Positions 31,015 through 42,268 of a stretch of DNA of 64,000 bases are shown here, one piece after another. The notes under the pieces were generated by a model, which made no database searches, was not told the origin of the DNA, and saw only the letters and a program-made list of their open reading frames with translations. Made by a program: the position numbers and the translations under genes. The DNA comes from Rapana venosa (lineage: Eukaryota; Mollusca; Gastropoda; Neogastropoda; Muricidae). Numbering within the stretch: the first letter of the stretch is position 1; each line of letters opens with the position of its first letter. The DNA is taken from contig CM054157.1 of NCBI GenBank assembly GCA_028751875.1, forward strand, positions 53,733,350-53,797,349. Direction: 5' to 3'.

Positions 31015-32795
31015 ATGGCGTTTTGTGATAGCGACAACGAAAGTGCTGCTAGCTTGGTGATCGACGAGATGTTTAGAGCAGGAAATACGTTTGTAGACGA
31101 CAATCAGTCTGACATTGACGTGAACGAACCGGTTGATGATGACAGAGACTACCAACCGAGTGATGACAGTGACGATGATAGTGTAGTGTACGAACCTATG
31201 GACATCGACGCAGGTGGTGACAGACCAGGTGTGGCGAATGCTGGATTGGCGAGTTCGTCTCAGTGGCATCAAGATGATTTTACTACTGAAAATCGTAGTT
31301 TTTCTGCTTACAGTGGGCCTCCTCGACCACAGGAAAAGCTTGTCTCTGCATTCGATTATTTTTCACTCGTTTTTCCTATCCAGCTCTTCACCCTCATGGT
31401 GACTCAAACTAACCTGTACGCAAGGCAGCAACTCATGGCGTCAGGTGTTCCTGAGGATATGGTCGATAGTAGGTTCGAACCTACCACTATTGAGGAGGTT
31501 AGGGCTTACATTGGTCTTCTTATGTTTATGAATATTTCTCCTCTTCCAAGTATGAATATGTACTGGCAAGTAGGTAGCCCCACTTTCAATGCTTGGGTCG
31601 CTTTGATCATGCCAAGGAATCGATTCCAACAGTTGGCACGGTATTTTCACCTGGCTGATTCCAGTACTGCAGTTCCCAGAGGTCAGCCTGGCTATGACCC
31701 CCTCTTCAAAGTCAGGCCTCTGATTTCTATGACCCAGACTACTTTTTCTCATCAATTTTATCCTGGGCAAAACATTACTGATGAAGCAATGATCAAGTTC
31801 AAGGGTCGTTGTGGATTCCTGCAGTATGTACCTCCGAAGCCGACGAAGTGGGGTTTGAAGGTTTGGGCTCTTTGTGACTCTGATTCTTTCTATATGCTCA
31901 ATTATTCAGTGTATACAGGGAAGGTCAGTGATGTGCCTGCTGGTCATGGTGAGGCCCTTGGGGATCGCGTTGTGAAACACCTGTCCACCCCACATCTCAA
32001 CAAGTGGCACACCATTTATTTCGATAATTATTTCACGTCTGTCCCTCTTCTTGAATTTCTCTTTATGGAAAACACTGGCATGTGGGACTGTGCGCAATAA
32101 CAGAAAAGGTCTGCCTGAAGCGATGAAACAAGCCAAGTGTGTCCAGAAATCTGGAGATACCTTGCGCTGGTTTCGTGAGATTGGCACTGATGCCAAGAGG
32201 GGCAAGCTTCAGGCTATTGCTTGGTTCCACCGTCGCAAGGTGACTCTGCTGACTACTGCCCACGACTCATCCGATGGAGAGGTTGCCAGGAAAGGCCCTG
32301 GGGGTGTTGTAAAAGCCAGGTGTTCTCGACCCCAGGCAATCGCACAGTACGGTCTCAATTACAATGGTGTCGACAAGCATGACCAATTGCGCTCCTACTA
32401 TGGGTCCCAGTTGAAGTTCTCGGAAGTGGTGGAAATATGTACTGTTCTTCTGTTTGGACACTGCCTGTGTCAATTCATACATCCTCTATAAGAACAGTGC
32501 TGCTGCCCCACTGAAAAAGCATTTGGAGTTTCAGATGGAAATCATCACAGGCATGGTGAATGGTTTCAATGGCCGAAAGCGCACAGGCCGTCCGAGGACT
32601 CGGCCTCCAGGCCAGGACAAAGACAGACACACACCCAGCAAAATTCAGTCTGCCAGAGGAAAGAGGGATTGATTGCAAGAATGAGGGCAGGAAAACACCA
32701 GCAGGCCATGCCGTCCAGACATCCTATGAGTGTGTCACATGCCAGGTAGCTGTGTGCAAGGATCGCGGGTGCTGCTTCCGCTCCTATCATCAGTA
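31015..32795 (+). pseudogene. piggyBac transposase, near intact, two to three frameshifts
   Basis: ATG at 31015 (cgacatggcg) opens MAFCDSDNESAASLVIDEMF and an acidic region. Then come FDYFSLVFPIQLFTLMVTQT, IEEVRAYIGLLMFMNISP, MPRNRFQQLARYFHLAD, RGQPGYDPLFKVRPLI, and catalytic motifs NITDEAMIKFKGR (D1), WHTIYFDNYFTS (D2) and NYNGVDKHDQLRSYY (D3). Frameshifts occur near 32090 and 32420, and one near 32670 before the C-terminal cysteine-rich tail (YECVTCQVAVCKDRGCCF). A relative at 44531-45571 shares the subfamily. All catalytic aspartates and the zinc tail are present, so this copy decayed recently. Confidence 0.92.
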
Positions 32796-32799
32796 GGTC

Positions 32800-33740
32800 T
32801 TTAGGTCCCGACACACTCTTTCTTAGCTGCCACACCTGATTTCTGACTTTTTCTTCTTTCCTAGGACTTGACTTTGTTGTAAATGTTGTAAACAGACTGA
32901 ATCTGGGTTAGCAATGTAAAAAAAATAGTCATAAAACAAGTGTAATCAGTTTTCTAATGTATAGTGTACAAAGGTGAATGTAAATAAATGTAAATTATGT
33001 ATTATGTGAATTATGTACCAAAAAAAAAGCACCCTGACATATTGGATGGATACCAGAACAACTATAACATGGCCTATGTGAGTACTGGTATATTTTGTGT
33101 TGTTTTGTGTTGTGATATCTGCCTATTTTCTTGGTATCTACTAACGCAGGTAAATTTTACAGGTAAATCTAGGTGTGTCACCATATGGTGACACTGTCAA
33201 CACACATACACAAACTAACTCATGCAGATCAAAGTGCATGCACCCAAACATGTTTGTAGAAAGTTTTGAATGATTGTGAATAGCAGTATTTTTTTAATGA
33301 TTTTTTTAGTTTACAATATAAGAATGGCTGAAACGAGCAACGCATGACATGTTTACCTTGATTAGGTGTCCCTGTATGACCACTAATACCTCACAACACC
33401 CATTAGTTTTTTTTCAGCCCATGAGCCTGACCATCTGCCATCAAAACAGTAGGTATCACTATATTGATGGGTGCTGTATGTCTGTCTATCATCTGTTTTA
33501 CTAATATACCCCTGTGTTTACAGGTAAAATCAAACTTCCCACCTGAGTGATTACATAATTTTTTCATAAAACTTTATATAAACACCACCATGTCAACTAT
33601 TATGCTCTTATAGATTTTTGCTGAAAACATTAAGTGATTCTGGCTGATAGGTTTTTTTAACAATTTTTCTAAGATGCTACCCTAGTTTATGTGCATATTT
33701 CTCACATAAACTTGGTAATTAAGAGAGTTTCAAGGGGAGA
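32800..33740. other. piggyBac 3' noncoding region
   Basis: AT-rich DNA between the transposase stop and the right terminus. No ORF of note. Confidence 0.6.
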
Positions 33741-33756
33741 TGAACGCGGAGGTTAA

Positions 33757-34720
33757 GGGTTAAAAACTGATGCCCAGAGACAGACCTTATTTGCTCATGA
33801 CGTTTTTTGCACCTTGCAAATAACGCTGAACACGTTCGACGTGGACAACCTGGCTACAACCCTCTGCAGAAGTTGGGGTCTGTTTATACGGATCTTGTGG
33901 ACACTTTCGCCAAGGTGTATCGCCAACATCAGCAGCTTTCTCTGGATGAGGGGATGATCCCCTGGAGGGGACATCTCTCATTCACAGTCTACAACCCTGA
34001 CAAGCCAAAAAAGTACGGCATCAAAGCGTACATGATCTGTGATGCGACCAATGGCTACTGTTTAAAATTCAAGCTGTACACAGGTAAATCTGATCTACCT
34101 GGTACCAGCAATGGAGCCACCTACGACCTTGTCATGGACATGATGAGAGGCTATTTTGGCAAGGGCCACATCTTGTACATGGACAACTATTACAGTTCAC
34201 CCCAGCTGTATTGGGATTTGTGGCCGTTGTCTGTGGGGGCTTCAGGAACACTACGTGCGAACAGAAGAGGTGAGCCACAGATGGTGAAGGACAAGGTCGT
34301 TATGTCAGAAGGGGGACATTTACACTGTGCATAATCAGCACATGATGCTGATGAAATTCTACGACAGGAAAGTGGTCCACCTTCTTTCTACAGTGGACAC
34401 TTCTACACCAAAGGCCACTGGAAAAAATGACCCAAGGACAAACGAAGCCATCAGGAAGCCTGAAGTTGTCGTCAACTACGACCGCTATATGGGTGGAGTC
34501 GACAGGTCGGACCAGATAGCTATGCCACCTTCAACTTCAGCATGCTGAAATGGTGGAAAATTTTAACACGTGGTCAGTTTGTCTGTGCTGAACTCCTACC
34601 TGCTGTATAAGACAACGACAGACAAACCCATGCTGCTGACCGCCAGTTTCGAAAGAAGCTGGCAGAGGACCTGGTGACGTCCGTCAACCCAGAGGACGTA
34701 CCTGGCATGCAAGGATGACA
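33757..34720 (+). pseudogene. piggyBac relic, 3' piece (split by a nested piggyBac)
   Basis: Resumes at LMPRDRPYLLMTFFALANNA then HVRRGQPGYNPLQKLGSVY, QQLSLDEGMIPWRGHLSF (D1), GIKAYMICDATNGY, FKLYTGKSDLPGTSNGATYD, HILYMDNYYSSPQLY (D2), GTLRANRRGEPQMVK, YDRKVVHLLSTV, VVNYDRYMGGVDRSDQIA (D3), then in another frame ATFNFSMLKWWKIL. Frameshifts near 33815, 34315 and 34520. A C-terminal cysteine cluster is not recognised. The subfamily differs from the element inserted in it. Confidence 0.88.
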
Positions 34721-35340
34721 GCGTGGACGACCCAGCATCGAGCCAGACACTGCTCCGAGGCTTTTGTTATTTTTGGCTGTTACATGTTCACCAGCTGGGG
34801 GTCACACAGAATGTTTTATGTTTTAGTTAGTTATTTGTTGTTGTTGCTTGTTCCTCACCTGGGAATCACAGTGAGATTATGATTCAAGTACACACTGGGT
34901 GTTTGTGCAGACATCCAATCCAATGTAGTCTGTTTATAGCCCAGCCGACCACAGAGGCCATATCAGGACCGTCACCGCCAGGATGGCCACCACGGTGTGG
35001 GAGAGACCCCATCAACAACGAGTAAAATGAGATCAAACTCAAACCCCATTCCTTAGAACAACCTCCTTAGCAAGCAACGGCAACATCCTCACTCATTCAT
35101 ATCAGATGGAAAATGCCTGGAAATCCTCAAATCCAACCTTGTTTGTAGCAAGCAACTTTGACCACTATCAGAGAGAAAATGCCGGATTTCTCTCAGGAAA
35201 TCCCCCACCCCCTTTAAAACCTACTCGCCACTATAAGCGCCCCTAGGCGCCCGTGACAAAATGTCCGTCCGTCACTGAAGTGCCCCTAACCGCCCGTGGT
35301 ACAGTCACTATAGTACAGTGCTTAGTATAAGCGCTTTAGC
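34720..35340. other. Unassigned, with a CCAAT-family repeat
   Basis: Contains a CCAAT-family repeat at 34913-35000 (tatagcccagccgaccacag, then aggccatatcaggaccgtca) followed by a stretch (to 35160) that recurs in degraded form at 58503-58740. A CG-rich tract with gcgcccctaggcgcccg near 35240 may be a piggyBac end. Confidence 0.5.
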
Positions 35341-35491
35341 CTTACTATGCAGTTGGGAATACAGCCTTACATACGGGCATTCCTTCCTCTTCCTTTTGCG
35401 CCATTTTTCTTCCCGCTGCAGACGCTTTGTGAATTTCTGGTGAATTTTTTTTACGATCGTGCTTCGCTGTCAACCCAGAGAAAAACGAAAC

Positions 35492-36170
35492 ATGTCGGAT
35501 TCGGACAGAGAGAGTGTAGCTAGCCTGCCTGTGGAGCTAATGTTTAGGTATGAACCTACTACTAGTACTAACGACAATAACGAATCGGATATCGATGTTG
35601 ACGGAGGGGTGGGGGGGGATTCTGACTACAACGAAGAAGAAGAGACCGGCGAAAGTGACAATGATAGCGATAGCAATAGGAGACGACGGCCACGCAGGTG
35701 TGATAGGCGTGGCTGGATACAGCTCATCACAGTGGTTAGCAAATGATTTTCGACTGGATGGAAGATTGTTTGTTGCAAACACTGGGCGTTCAAAACCTGA
35801 TGGATTTGTTCAGTCACACTTTTGGACTACTTCATCGTCTCATGTTGTCGCTTATACCAGCCAGGCCACAGGAAACAAATCTGTATGCAAAAGCACTCTT
35901 TGGCTCAGTAGTTACTGAGGATAGTTGGAAAGACAACATTTGCACGCCTCCACTCACCATTGAGATGAAAATCTGAGCAATTCAATGGTCTATCAATGTT
36001 TGAATATGAACATGTCCACATCGCAGATCAATTGGATTCTCTTTCATAAATACCTTGAAAGCGTCCTGTACATAGCGACAAAGAATCGATTCCCAACGGT
36101 GAAACAGTATTTTTCATCTTGCCTATATCTGTAGCAGCTGTTCCAATAGGCACTTCATCGGCTGATTTTT
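35492..36170 (+). pseudogene. piggyBac transposase, N-terminal fragment
   Basis: ATG at 35492 opens MSDSDRESVASLPVELMFRY, followed by a strongly acidic stretch (ESDIDVDGGVGGDSDYNEEE) and basic RRRRPRR. After a frame change it reads VAGYSSSQWLANDF and GRSKPDGFVQSHF. Comparison with 31015 shows the same layout, with FDYF and TNLYA motifs degraded (PQETNLYAKALFG in another frame). No catalytic aspartate is reached before homology fades. The 5' flank (35340-35490) resembles that of the 30753 element. A noisy second copy lies at 39005-39730. Confidence 0.75.
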
Positions 36171-36179
36171 GACCCCTGT

Positions 36180-36470
36180 ACAAAGTAATTTGGGGAGTCA
36201 ACCCAACCCAAAAAAAATCGCGCCTGGAAGGGATGGGCGCCGCCAGGCTACTTTTGCCCAAGACACGCTAAATGAAGACAAAATAAGAATCATTACGGAT
36301 CGGTTCGCCGCCCGGGTCAAACAAGGACCGGCCTTCCGTCTGCGCCAGGAGCGAGAGCGCCAAGTGTGCTATGGTGGAACCCCTACAAAAAGATCGAGGA
36401 AGGACTACATCACCATCGCACGTGGAATGTAAAAAGTCTGGCCAAACAGGCAACCAAGAAGTGCCAAGAC
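36180..36470 (+). mobile_element. RTE-type LINE 5' fragment
   Basis: Shares gggatgggcgccgccaggct, cttccgtctgcgccagg and ggactacatcaccatcgca with 39905-40150, where the latter continues into an endonuclease start (TWNVRSLTQTGKL). Here the homology ends shortly after that start (cacgtggaatgtaaaaagtc). Frames are broken. Confidence 0.55.
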
Positions 36471-39000
36471 TGACTATACTGGCTTGGATCGGTACACTGG
36501 CATCAGGAAACGTGAACACATCTGTCAAGGTCTAGATTGGGAAGACAACATCGGTACCATACTTGACAAGGACTTATGCTTACTATGGTTTCAGGAGAGC
36601 ATGGACAAGATCACATCTGGCGAGGCCATGCCCTTTCAATCTGGTGGTCTTCAATGACAAAGTCAAGATAACATACATTGATCATGGTTGCTATTCAGGT
36701 GTCAAATCAGCCTGGGAACATGTATCACATGTGGGGATAGCCCAATCAAATCGCCTGAAGGGTGGTGTCCGCCAGCTATGTTGCCCAAGACACCATGACA
36801 TACGAAAAATAGATGCATCCGGATCGTCGATCGCCCGGTCTACTAAGGACCGCAGCCTTCCGTTGCACCGGGGAGGCCAAGATTGCTACTGGTAACACAA
36901 AATCGCAGAACACACCATCGCACAGTGAATGTAGAAGTCTAAACAGTCAAAATCCGACCTGAGAGGGATCAGGCTCCCTGGCTCTGGTAGTCTCTGCAGC
37001 AAGATACACCGATGAACACCATACTGACCCAGGACATTATGCCACTTACCGGAGCGGTCACTCAATGGCGTAGGCATGTGCACAACAAAGTCAGCACTCA
37101 TACATCTGTTGTTTTCAGCAGTACAGCCTGGCGAAAGTATCACTGTGGTACCATACAAGTTCAAGCGTGGCTTTTCTTCAGTAGCCAGCAAACTACAATG
37201 GCTAATGTGGATTTGTGATCATAAGAGTCATGCTGAATATCAGTGAAGAACTGAAGCAGAGACTCCTCTCAGTACGAACTGTAACCATACCCTCTGCCAC
37301 ATGTGTAGGATAACCCAATCAAAAAACCGACCTGGAGAGGGATGGGCTCCGCCAGTTTGATTGCGCAACAATACAACCAATGGAGCACTTATCAACAGAC
37401 AAAGTCCAGATTTCCATACATGGACGTGCCCTGGTGTTACCAGACCTCGCCTTTCTGTGTGCTCAACATGTACACTCGTGAAAGTGCTCTGATTAATCAA
37501 GCAATCGTGTCAGCTTTTCTCTCAGATGTGCAGCACAAATCTACAAAGTGGGAAAACATGTGTGCAGTCATGGTGCTAATTTCTGATTCTGATCCTATCA
37601 GTATAATGGAACAGGTACAATAGACCCTTCTGCTACTGTAACATGTCAACCAACATACCACCTGCAGCATGTGGAGTCAACCAACAACAAATCGACCCTG
37701 GACGAGGATGGTGTCGCAGTTTGATTGCGCAAGTACACATGGACAGACAGCCAGAATCATATCGGATCGGTCGTCGCCCGGGTCTACAAGGACCGCAGCC
37801 TTGTGCCATCTAGGACAGTGTCGATAAGTTTAGATGCTGATTATAAAACAGACAAGATCCGTGCAGAACAGTAACCCATACATTGCACATGGAATGTAAC
37901 CGGACAACCCCTAAGAGCTCGCAGCAAAGTGGAAGAACATGACACATGAATGCCAGATATCACATCGGCACATTCCTGGGCTACGCAAACGGCTCGTGCT
38001 AAAATCATGGGAGAAATCAGACGTACTCCATGGCACAGACATCAAGTCTTCTCACAGTGGAATAACCACGGATAAGACATGATACACGGCTCGTGGTTCG
38101 TCCGTTCAGTCAATACGCACAGCTGAACACGTCATGAGCTGTCGCTGTGTCAGTGCAAGACTTAAATACACGCAGACCCTGCCTTAGCGTAGTCAACCTG
38201 CTCACTTTGAAAACCTCGAACACCCCACTATAGATGTGTGTTATGCTGAACGCAAGCCTACAAGACAAGCTCAACCATGGACTGTACGCTTGCAGATCTC
38301 ACGTCATTTTCTGTTGCAGAGTAACACGCATCGGCAGTACCACACGCAGCTGATGTCATCCTACGTAGTACAAGCGTGGAGCTGGATCATGTTTCAGCTC
38401 CTAGATGTACCTCGTGTGACCACCCACGTATCCCAACAATACAGTCCCAGCAGCCAGTCAACAGTCATCGCGTAGAGCCCAGACCTCAGGACGATTTACC
38501 AAGTCAACTCCACGTGGTTTCAACCTCTATGCACCCTCGAGATCACGATGACGTGGATACACACCTGTCCGCTATGTCACATGTAAGTACACCTCCATGC
38601 TCACAAACGGGGTGCAAAATCGCAGACTCGTAATCTGCAGCGACGGCCGCATTGCAAACCAAGTACGGCCACGCTCATTGTCGGAAAGCCGTCAATTGTA
38701 AGATCCACGCGTCGCTCATGTGGCATTGCAAATCGGCGTCTCCCATTATAGTCTCGTCACCAAGACTTCGGTTTCGACTGCAGTGAACAATGCAACGTCG
38801 TCTGTTGCCATTGTCAAGGAAACATGCACACACATCTCAGTGAAAACATTGTCAGCAATTCATGCAACATTCATTGCGCTGTGATCTCAACATCGGTTCT
38901 TCAAAGCCAGTTCTCACTGAAGTGACCACCCAATTCTGCAGCGTGTTACAGTCAACTTCAGTACAAGCAGCTTCAGTTGCTGAACTTTAGCCATATTTGC
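36470..39000. other. Noisy region with repeated RTE and piggyBac echoes
   Basis: No intact feature. Degraded repeats of the RTE 5' fragment occur near 36760-36950, 37325-37370 and 37690-37800 (aagaccgcagccttc-like and gtttgattgcgca phrases). At 37105-37220 a corrupt copy of the piggyBac first catalytic segment reads ESITVVPYKFKRGF where the clean version at 44545 has KCITVDEAMIKFKGR. Differences are scattered substitutions and indels unlike the neighbouring relics, suggesting poor base calls or a misassembled read. Confidence 0.5.
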
Positions 39001-39004
39001 AGTT

Positions 39005-39730
39005 GCGAATAAGCCTTACATACGGTTGACTTCTCTTTGCTTTTGGCCAATTTTCATCCAGTTAGACTTTTACCGTGAATTATCTGGCAATATTTGAATT
39101 TTACATGTTTTGCTTCGCTGTCAAACCAGTTGCAAAACCGATGACCATGCCAATACAATTCTGGCAGAGAGCATGCCTACTTAGCTGCCTGTGAGCTCCA
39201 ATTGTTTAGGTTTGAACCTAACTAACTGGATACAAACGACATCAAGATCGGAACTATCGTGTTGACAAGAATTGCGATTGGTTGTTGCAATTCTGACTAT
39301 TCAACGAAGAATGTACGATTCCTTGCGATAAGCTGACAAATGCATAGCGATTGAGCTATAGGTAAACAAATCGTTTCCAGCCGACGAGGCTTGTACTGGC
39401 GTAGCTGGCATACTGCATGATCACAGTGGTTGCCCTTGATTTCGACCGTATGAGTTGTTGAAAGCTGGCGTTTTAAACCTGAAGGAGACTTGTGTCACCT
39501 TTGACTACATTTCGATGGTCATATGTTGCTTACTGTCGGTTTGATAACCACTATGGCCACGCGAAACACAATCGAGCAAACATGCATCTGTTATGGCTGC
39601 AGGATGTTCTGACGCAATATGTGGAAGACCAAATAAATATACCAGCAAGGCCACCACTGTTGGATGAGATCGAAAGCGTATTCATTGGTGCCATGATGTC
39701 AAAACTATTGAATTTTCCACATTGATTCAT
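39005..39730 (+). pseudogene. Corrupt second copy of the 35340-36000 piggyBac fragment
   Basis: Follows the order of 35343-35990 phrase by phrase (gccttacatacgg, gcttcgctgtcaa, ctgcctgtgagctc, gtttaggtttgaacc, cacagtggtt), but with many inserted and substituted bases, including ttgc-type replacements where the first copy has G runs. Continues a little further, into PPLLDEIESVFIGAMM, resembling the IEEVRAYIGLLMFM motif. Confidence 0.55.
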
Positions 39731-39894
39731 ATGGCTTCTGTCTTCTTTCGATAATTCATGTGTCAACTGACATAAGAAATCATAATTCCAACAGTGAACA
39801 ACAGTCATATAAGTTACATCTTGACGATTCATGCATAGGCTGTTCCAATTTTGAGAAGCTCATGAGATTCACGGTATTTGACAGTCCCGCTGTG

Positions 39895-40320
39895 ACAAAG
39901 TCATTTGGGAGTCCAACCAACCAAAAATCGCGCCTGGATGAGGAGGAGCAGGCCGCCAGCTACTTTTGTCCCAAGACACGCCAAATGGAACGGACGAAAA
40001 ATAAGAATATCACGATCAGTCTGCCGCCGGGTCAACAAGGACGCGCCTTCCGTCTGCGCCAGGGGAGGCGCTCAAGTGTGCTACTGTGAACCCCTACATC
40101 CTAAAATCGGAGTAAGGACTACATCACCATCGCAACGTGGAACGTAAGAAGTCTGACCCAAACAGGCAAACTCCAGAAATTGCTATGACGGCTGACACAG
40201 GTAACCTGCATCTGGTAGGTCTCTGTCAAGGCAGATGGAATGAACACGGTGAACACCATACTGACGAGGGACATATGCTCTACTATAGCGGAGAGCAGGA
40301 CAAGCATATCAATGGCTTTG
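39895..40320 (+). pseudogene. RTE-type LINE endonuclease fragment
   Basis: After a 5' leader shared with 36180 it reads TIATWNVRSLTQTGKLQKLL, then in another frame LVGLCQGRWNEHGEHHTDEG and HMLYYSGEQDKHINGFG. These match the start, the catalytic E region (degraded to LCQGRW) and the GVGF motif of RTE endonucleases. The sequence breaks off at 40320 and fuses to a Mutator-like exon. Confidence 0.7.
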
Positions 40321-40324
40321 GGGG

Positions 40325-40393
40325 AAAAAGACCAGATGGAGTATGCGGCTTGGATTGCAAAGCATCTTCCAGACTGTGACAAGAATTTCAATG
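40325..40393 (+). pseudogene. Mutator-like transposase, end of an upstream exon
   Basis: Encodes KDQMEYAAWIAKHLPDCDKN then FNG, ending at donor aatg|gtaagc in phase 1. It aligns with DPMQYAAWVAQHLPNCEQNY before the donor at 17290. The rest of the upstream exon is replaced by RTE sequence. Confidence 0.75.
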
Positions 40394-40417
40394 GTAAGCA
40401 TCTTCAGCTCTTGGTGT

Positions 40418-40620
40418 ATGTGTATGTGTGTGTGTGTGTGTGTGAGAGAGAGTGAGAGAATAATAAAAACAGTGAGAAAGAGAGAGTGAGAATTGTCATT
40501 TGTGTGTGTGTGTTTTATGTGTGTATGTGTGTGTGTTGTGTGTGTGTATGTGTGTTTGCTGTGTGTGTTTTGTGAGTGTGTGTGTGTGAGATATTTTGTT
40601 TGAGACTTGTCAACTTTGTA
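40418..40620. repeat. (GT)n/(GA)n microsatellite in a Mutator-like intron
   Basis: Interrupted GT and GA tracts occupying much of the 385-bp intron 40394-40778. Confidence 0.9.
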
Positions 40621-40778
40621 AACTATACCATACTTCATAGTGCATGCACCACAACTGTACATGTGCATGCACACTCTCATGTATGCACACATTCTACATG
40701 AAATTTTAATGCACATGTCTTTCTTTCAGGTTTATTCCTTTTTTTCTTGAATAATAAGTGTGTTTCTCTTGTCAACAG

Positions 40779-41722
40779 GATCCTCAGGTATGATGGAGGT
40801 AGAAGCTGCTCGAGTCCTCTGGCGACGATCAGTAAGCCGCCACAAACTCCGCTACACCCCCATGCTGTCTGATGGTGACAGTAAGACCCTGACCGAGCTA
40901 AACAATATCAAGCCTTATGGTCCTGATGTACAAATAGAAAAGGAAGAATGTATAAATCATGTTAGTAAGCGTCTCGGGGCAGCTCTTCGCACTCTTGTCA
41001 CAGACTGCCGGAAGAAGGGGATAACTCTGGGAGGTCGGGGTCATGGTCAGCTGACACAGAATGCTATCCGCAAGCTGACCATCTATTACATCAGGGCCAT
41101 CAGGGGGAACAATACTGTGGAGTCAATGAAAAAAGCAGTCTTTGCTTCATTGCACCACTGTTTTTCAACTGATGAAAAGCCATTTCATCAAGACTGTCCA
41201 ACTGGTGTAAACTCCTGGTGCTTCTGGCAGTCATCTGTTACCCAACACAAAGTTCCCGGACCTCACAGCAAGCTGGTGCACACCCCACTGGATTACAAGC
41301 TACATCAGCACCTCATGCCAATATATGAGAGACTGACTGAAACAAAGCTGTTGGAGAGATGTGTGTCTGGGAGAACTCAGAATGCCAATGAATGTCTACA
41401 TAGCCTGATCTGGTCAAAGTGTGCCAAGAATAACTTTGCATCACGAAAGCGTGTCAACTTTGCAGTACTGACAGCTGCAGGAGAATTCAATTTTGGAGCC
41501 TATGCTGCCAGGGATACACTCAGGTTTTTTGGATTTCAGCCTGGCTGTCACACATCGCGACTCAGTGCCTCGAGAATCAACAAAAGAGTCCGCAATAGCC
41601 TGAAATACAAAAAAGACAGAGAGAACAAACGACGCAATGCTGTGAGGGCAGCCAGGCAGAAGCATCAAGAGGAACTAGCTGTGCTTGAGGGAGGTGCTGT
41701 CTATGCAGCAGGACAGTTTTGA
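40779..41722 (+). CDS. Mutator-like transposase, 3' exon, frame intact
   Basis: Acceptor cttgtcaacag at 40778, then an open frame to TGA at 41722. From the exon start: GSSGMMEVEAARVLWRRSVS, the second catalytic motif YTPMLSDGDSKTL, PYGPDVQIEKEECINHVSKR, LGGRGHGQLTQNAIRKLTIY, a CPTGVNSWCFWQ knuckle, and QNANECLHSLIWSKC carrying the probable catalytic Glu. It ends in a basic tail (SLKYKKDRENKRRNAVRAAR). The first catalytic Asp should lie in an upstream exon, as at 17060; here only the last 69 bases of that exon remain. The exon shows no frameshift, unusual in this window. Confidence 0.88.
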
Positions 41723-42268
41723 AGTGTTTCTGGAGGATTCTGGGGGAGGAATCAGTGGCTTTGTGAACAGTGGAGATGAGGTCAGTGTCATTGCGAGTCG
41801 TTTTTGCCCGTTTTCTCTGTTTTGTACTTTTTGACTGTTTTCTACCATTTGTAACAAATTTCTCAAAATCTGGTTGTCAGATTGTTATCAAATTTTGCAT
41901 GCTGCTAGAGGGATGCATGGTCTCCATAGTGTCAGAAGGGTTTTGCCATATCTGTTGGGGTTTGGCTTGCAGAGGACATCAAAAATGGTTATACGTCTAT
42001 TATCGCAATTTCTATCATAATTAATTAGTATTTAATTTTTATTCCAAAACTACTCATGTTTCCTAAAAAAGGCTTCTGTAACTATGTAGGTAATCTACTT
42101 TTCTATAGATATGCCAGATTTCAACTTGTTTGGTCAACTAGTTTTTGAGAAATATCAAACAAATAAAAAACCAACATGGCCGACTGTGTGGTTGCCACGG
42201 CAACTGAAAAATCAAATCTCAGTTTGAACCCTGAAAAATGTCCCTTTAGTCCATTTGCATTATTCCAG
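41723..42268. other. Noncoding flank
   Basis: AT-rich 3' flank of the Mutator-like exon, ending in an acceptor-like attattccag at 42269. No gene seen. Confidence 0.4.

Larger units (their letters stand above)
30753..33752 (+). mobile_element. piggyBac element, 3.0 kb, TTAA-flanked
   Basis: Exactly bounded by TTAA at 30749-30752 and 33753-33756. Left end cctccagaggtccgctc and right end (reverse complement) cctccgcgttcatctc share the terminal CCTCC and scattered further bases. Contains the transposase relic 31015-32795 and a 950-bp AT-rich 3' region. Its insertion split an older piggyBac. An alternative right end eight bases further on, at a second TTAA, is possible but leaves unequal termini. 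Confidence 0.82.
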
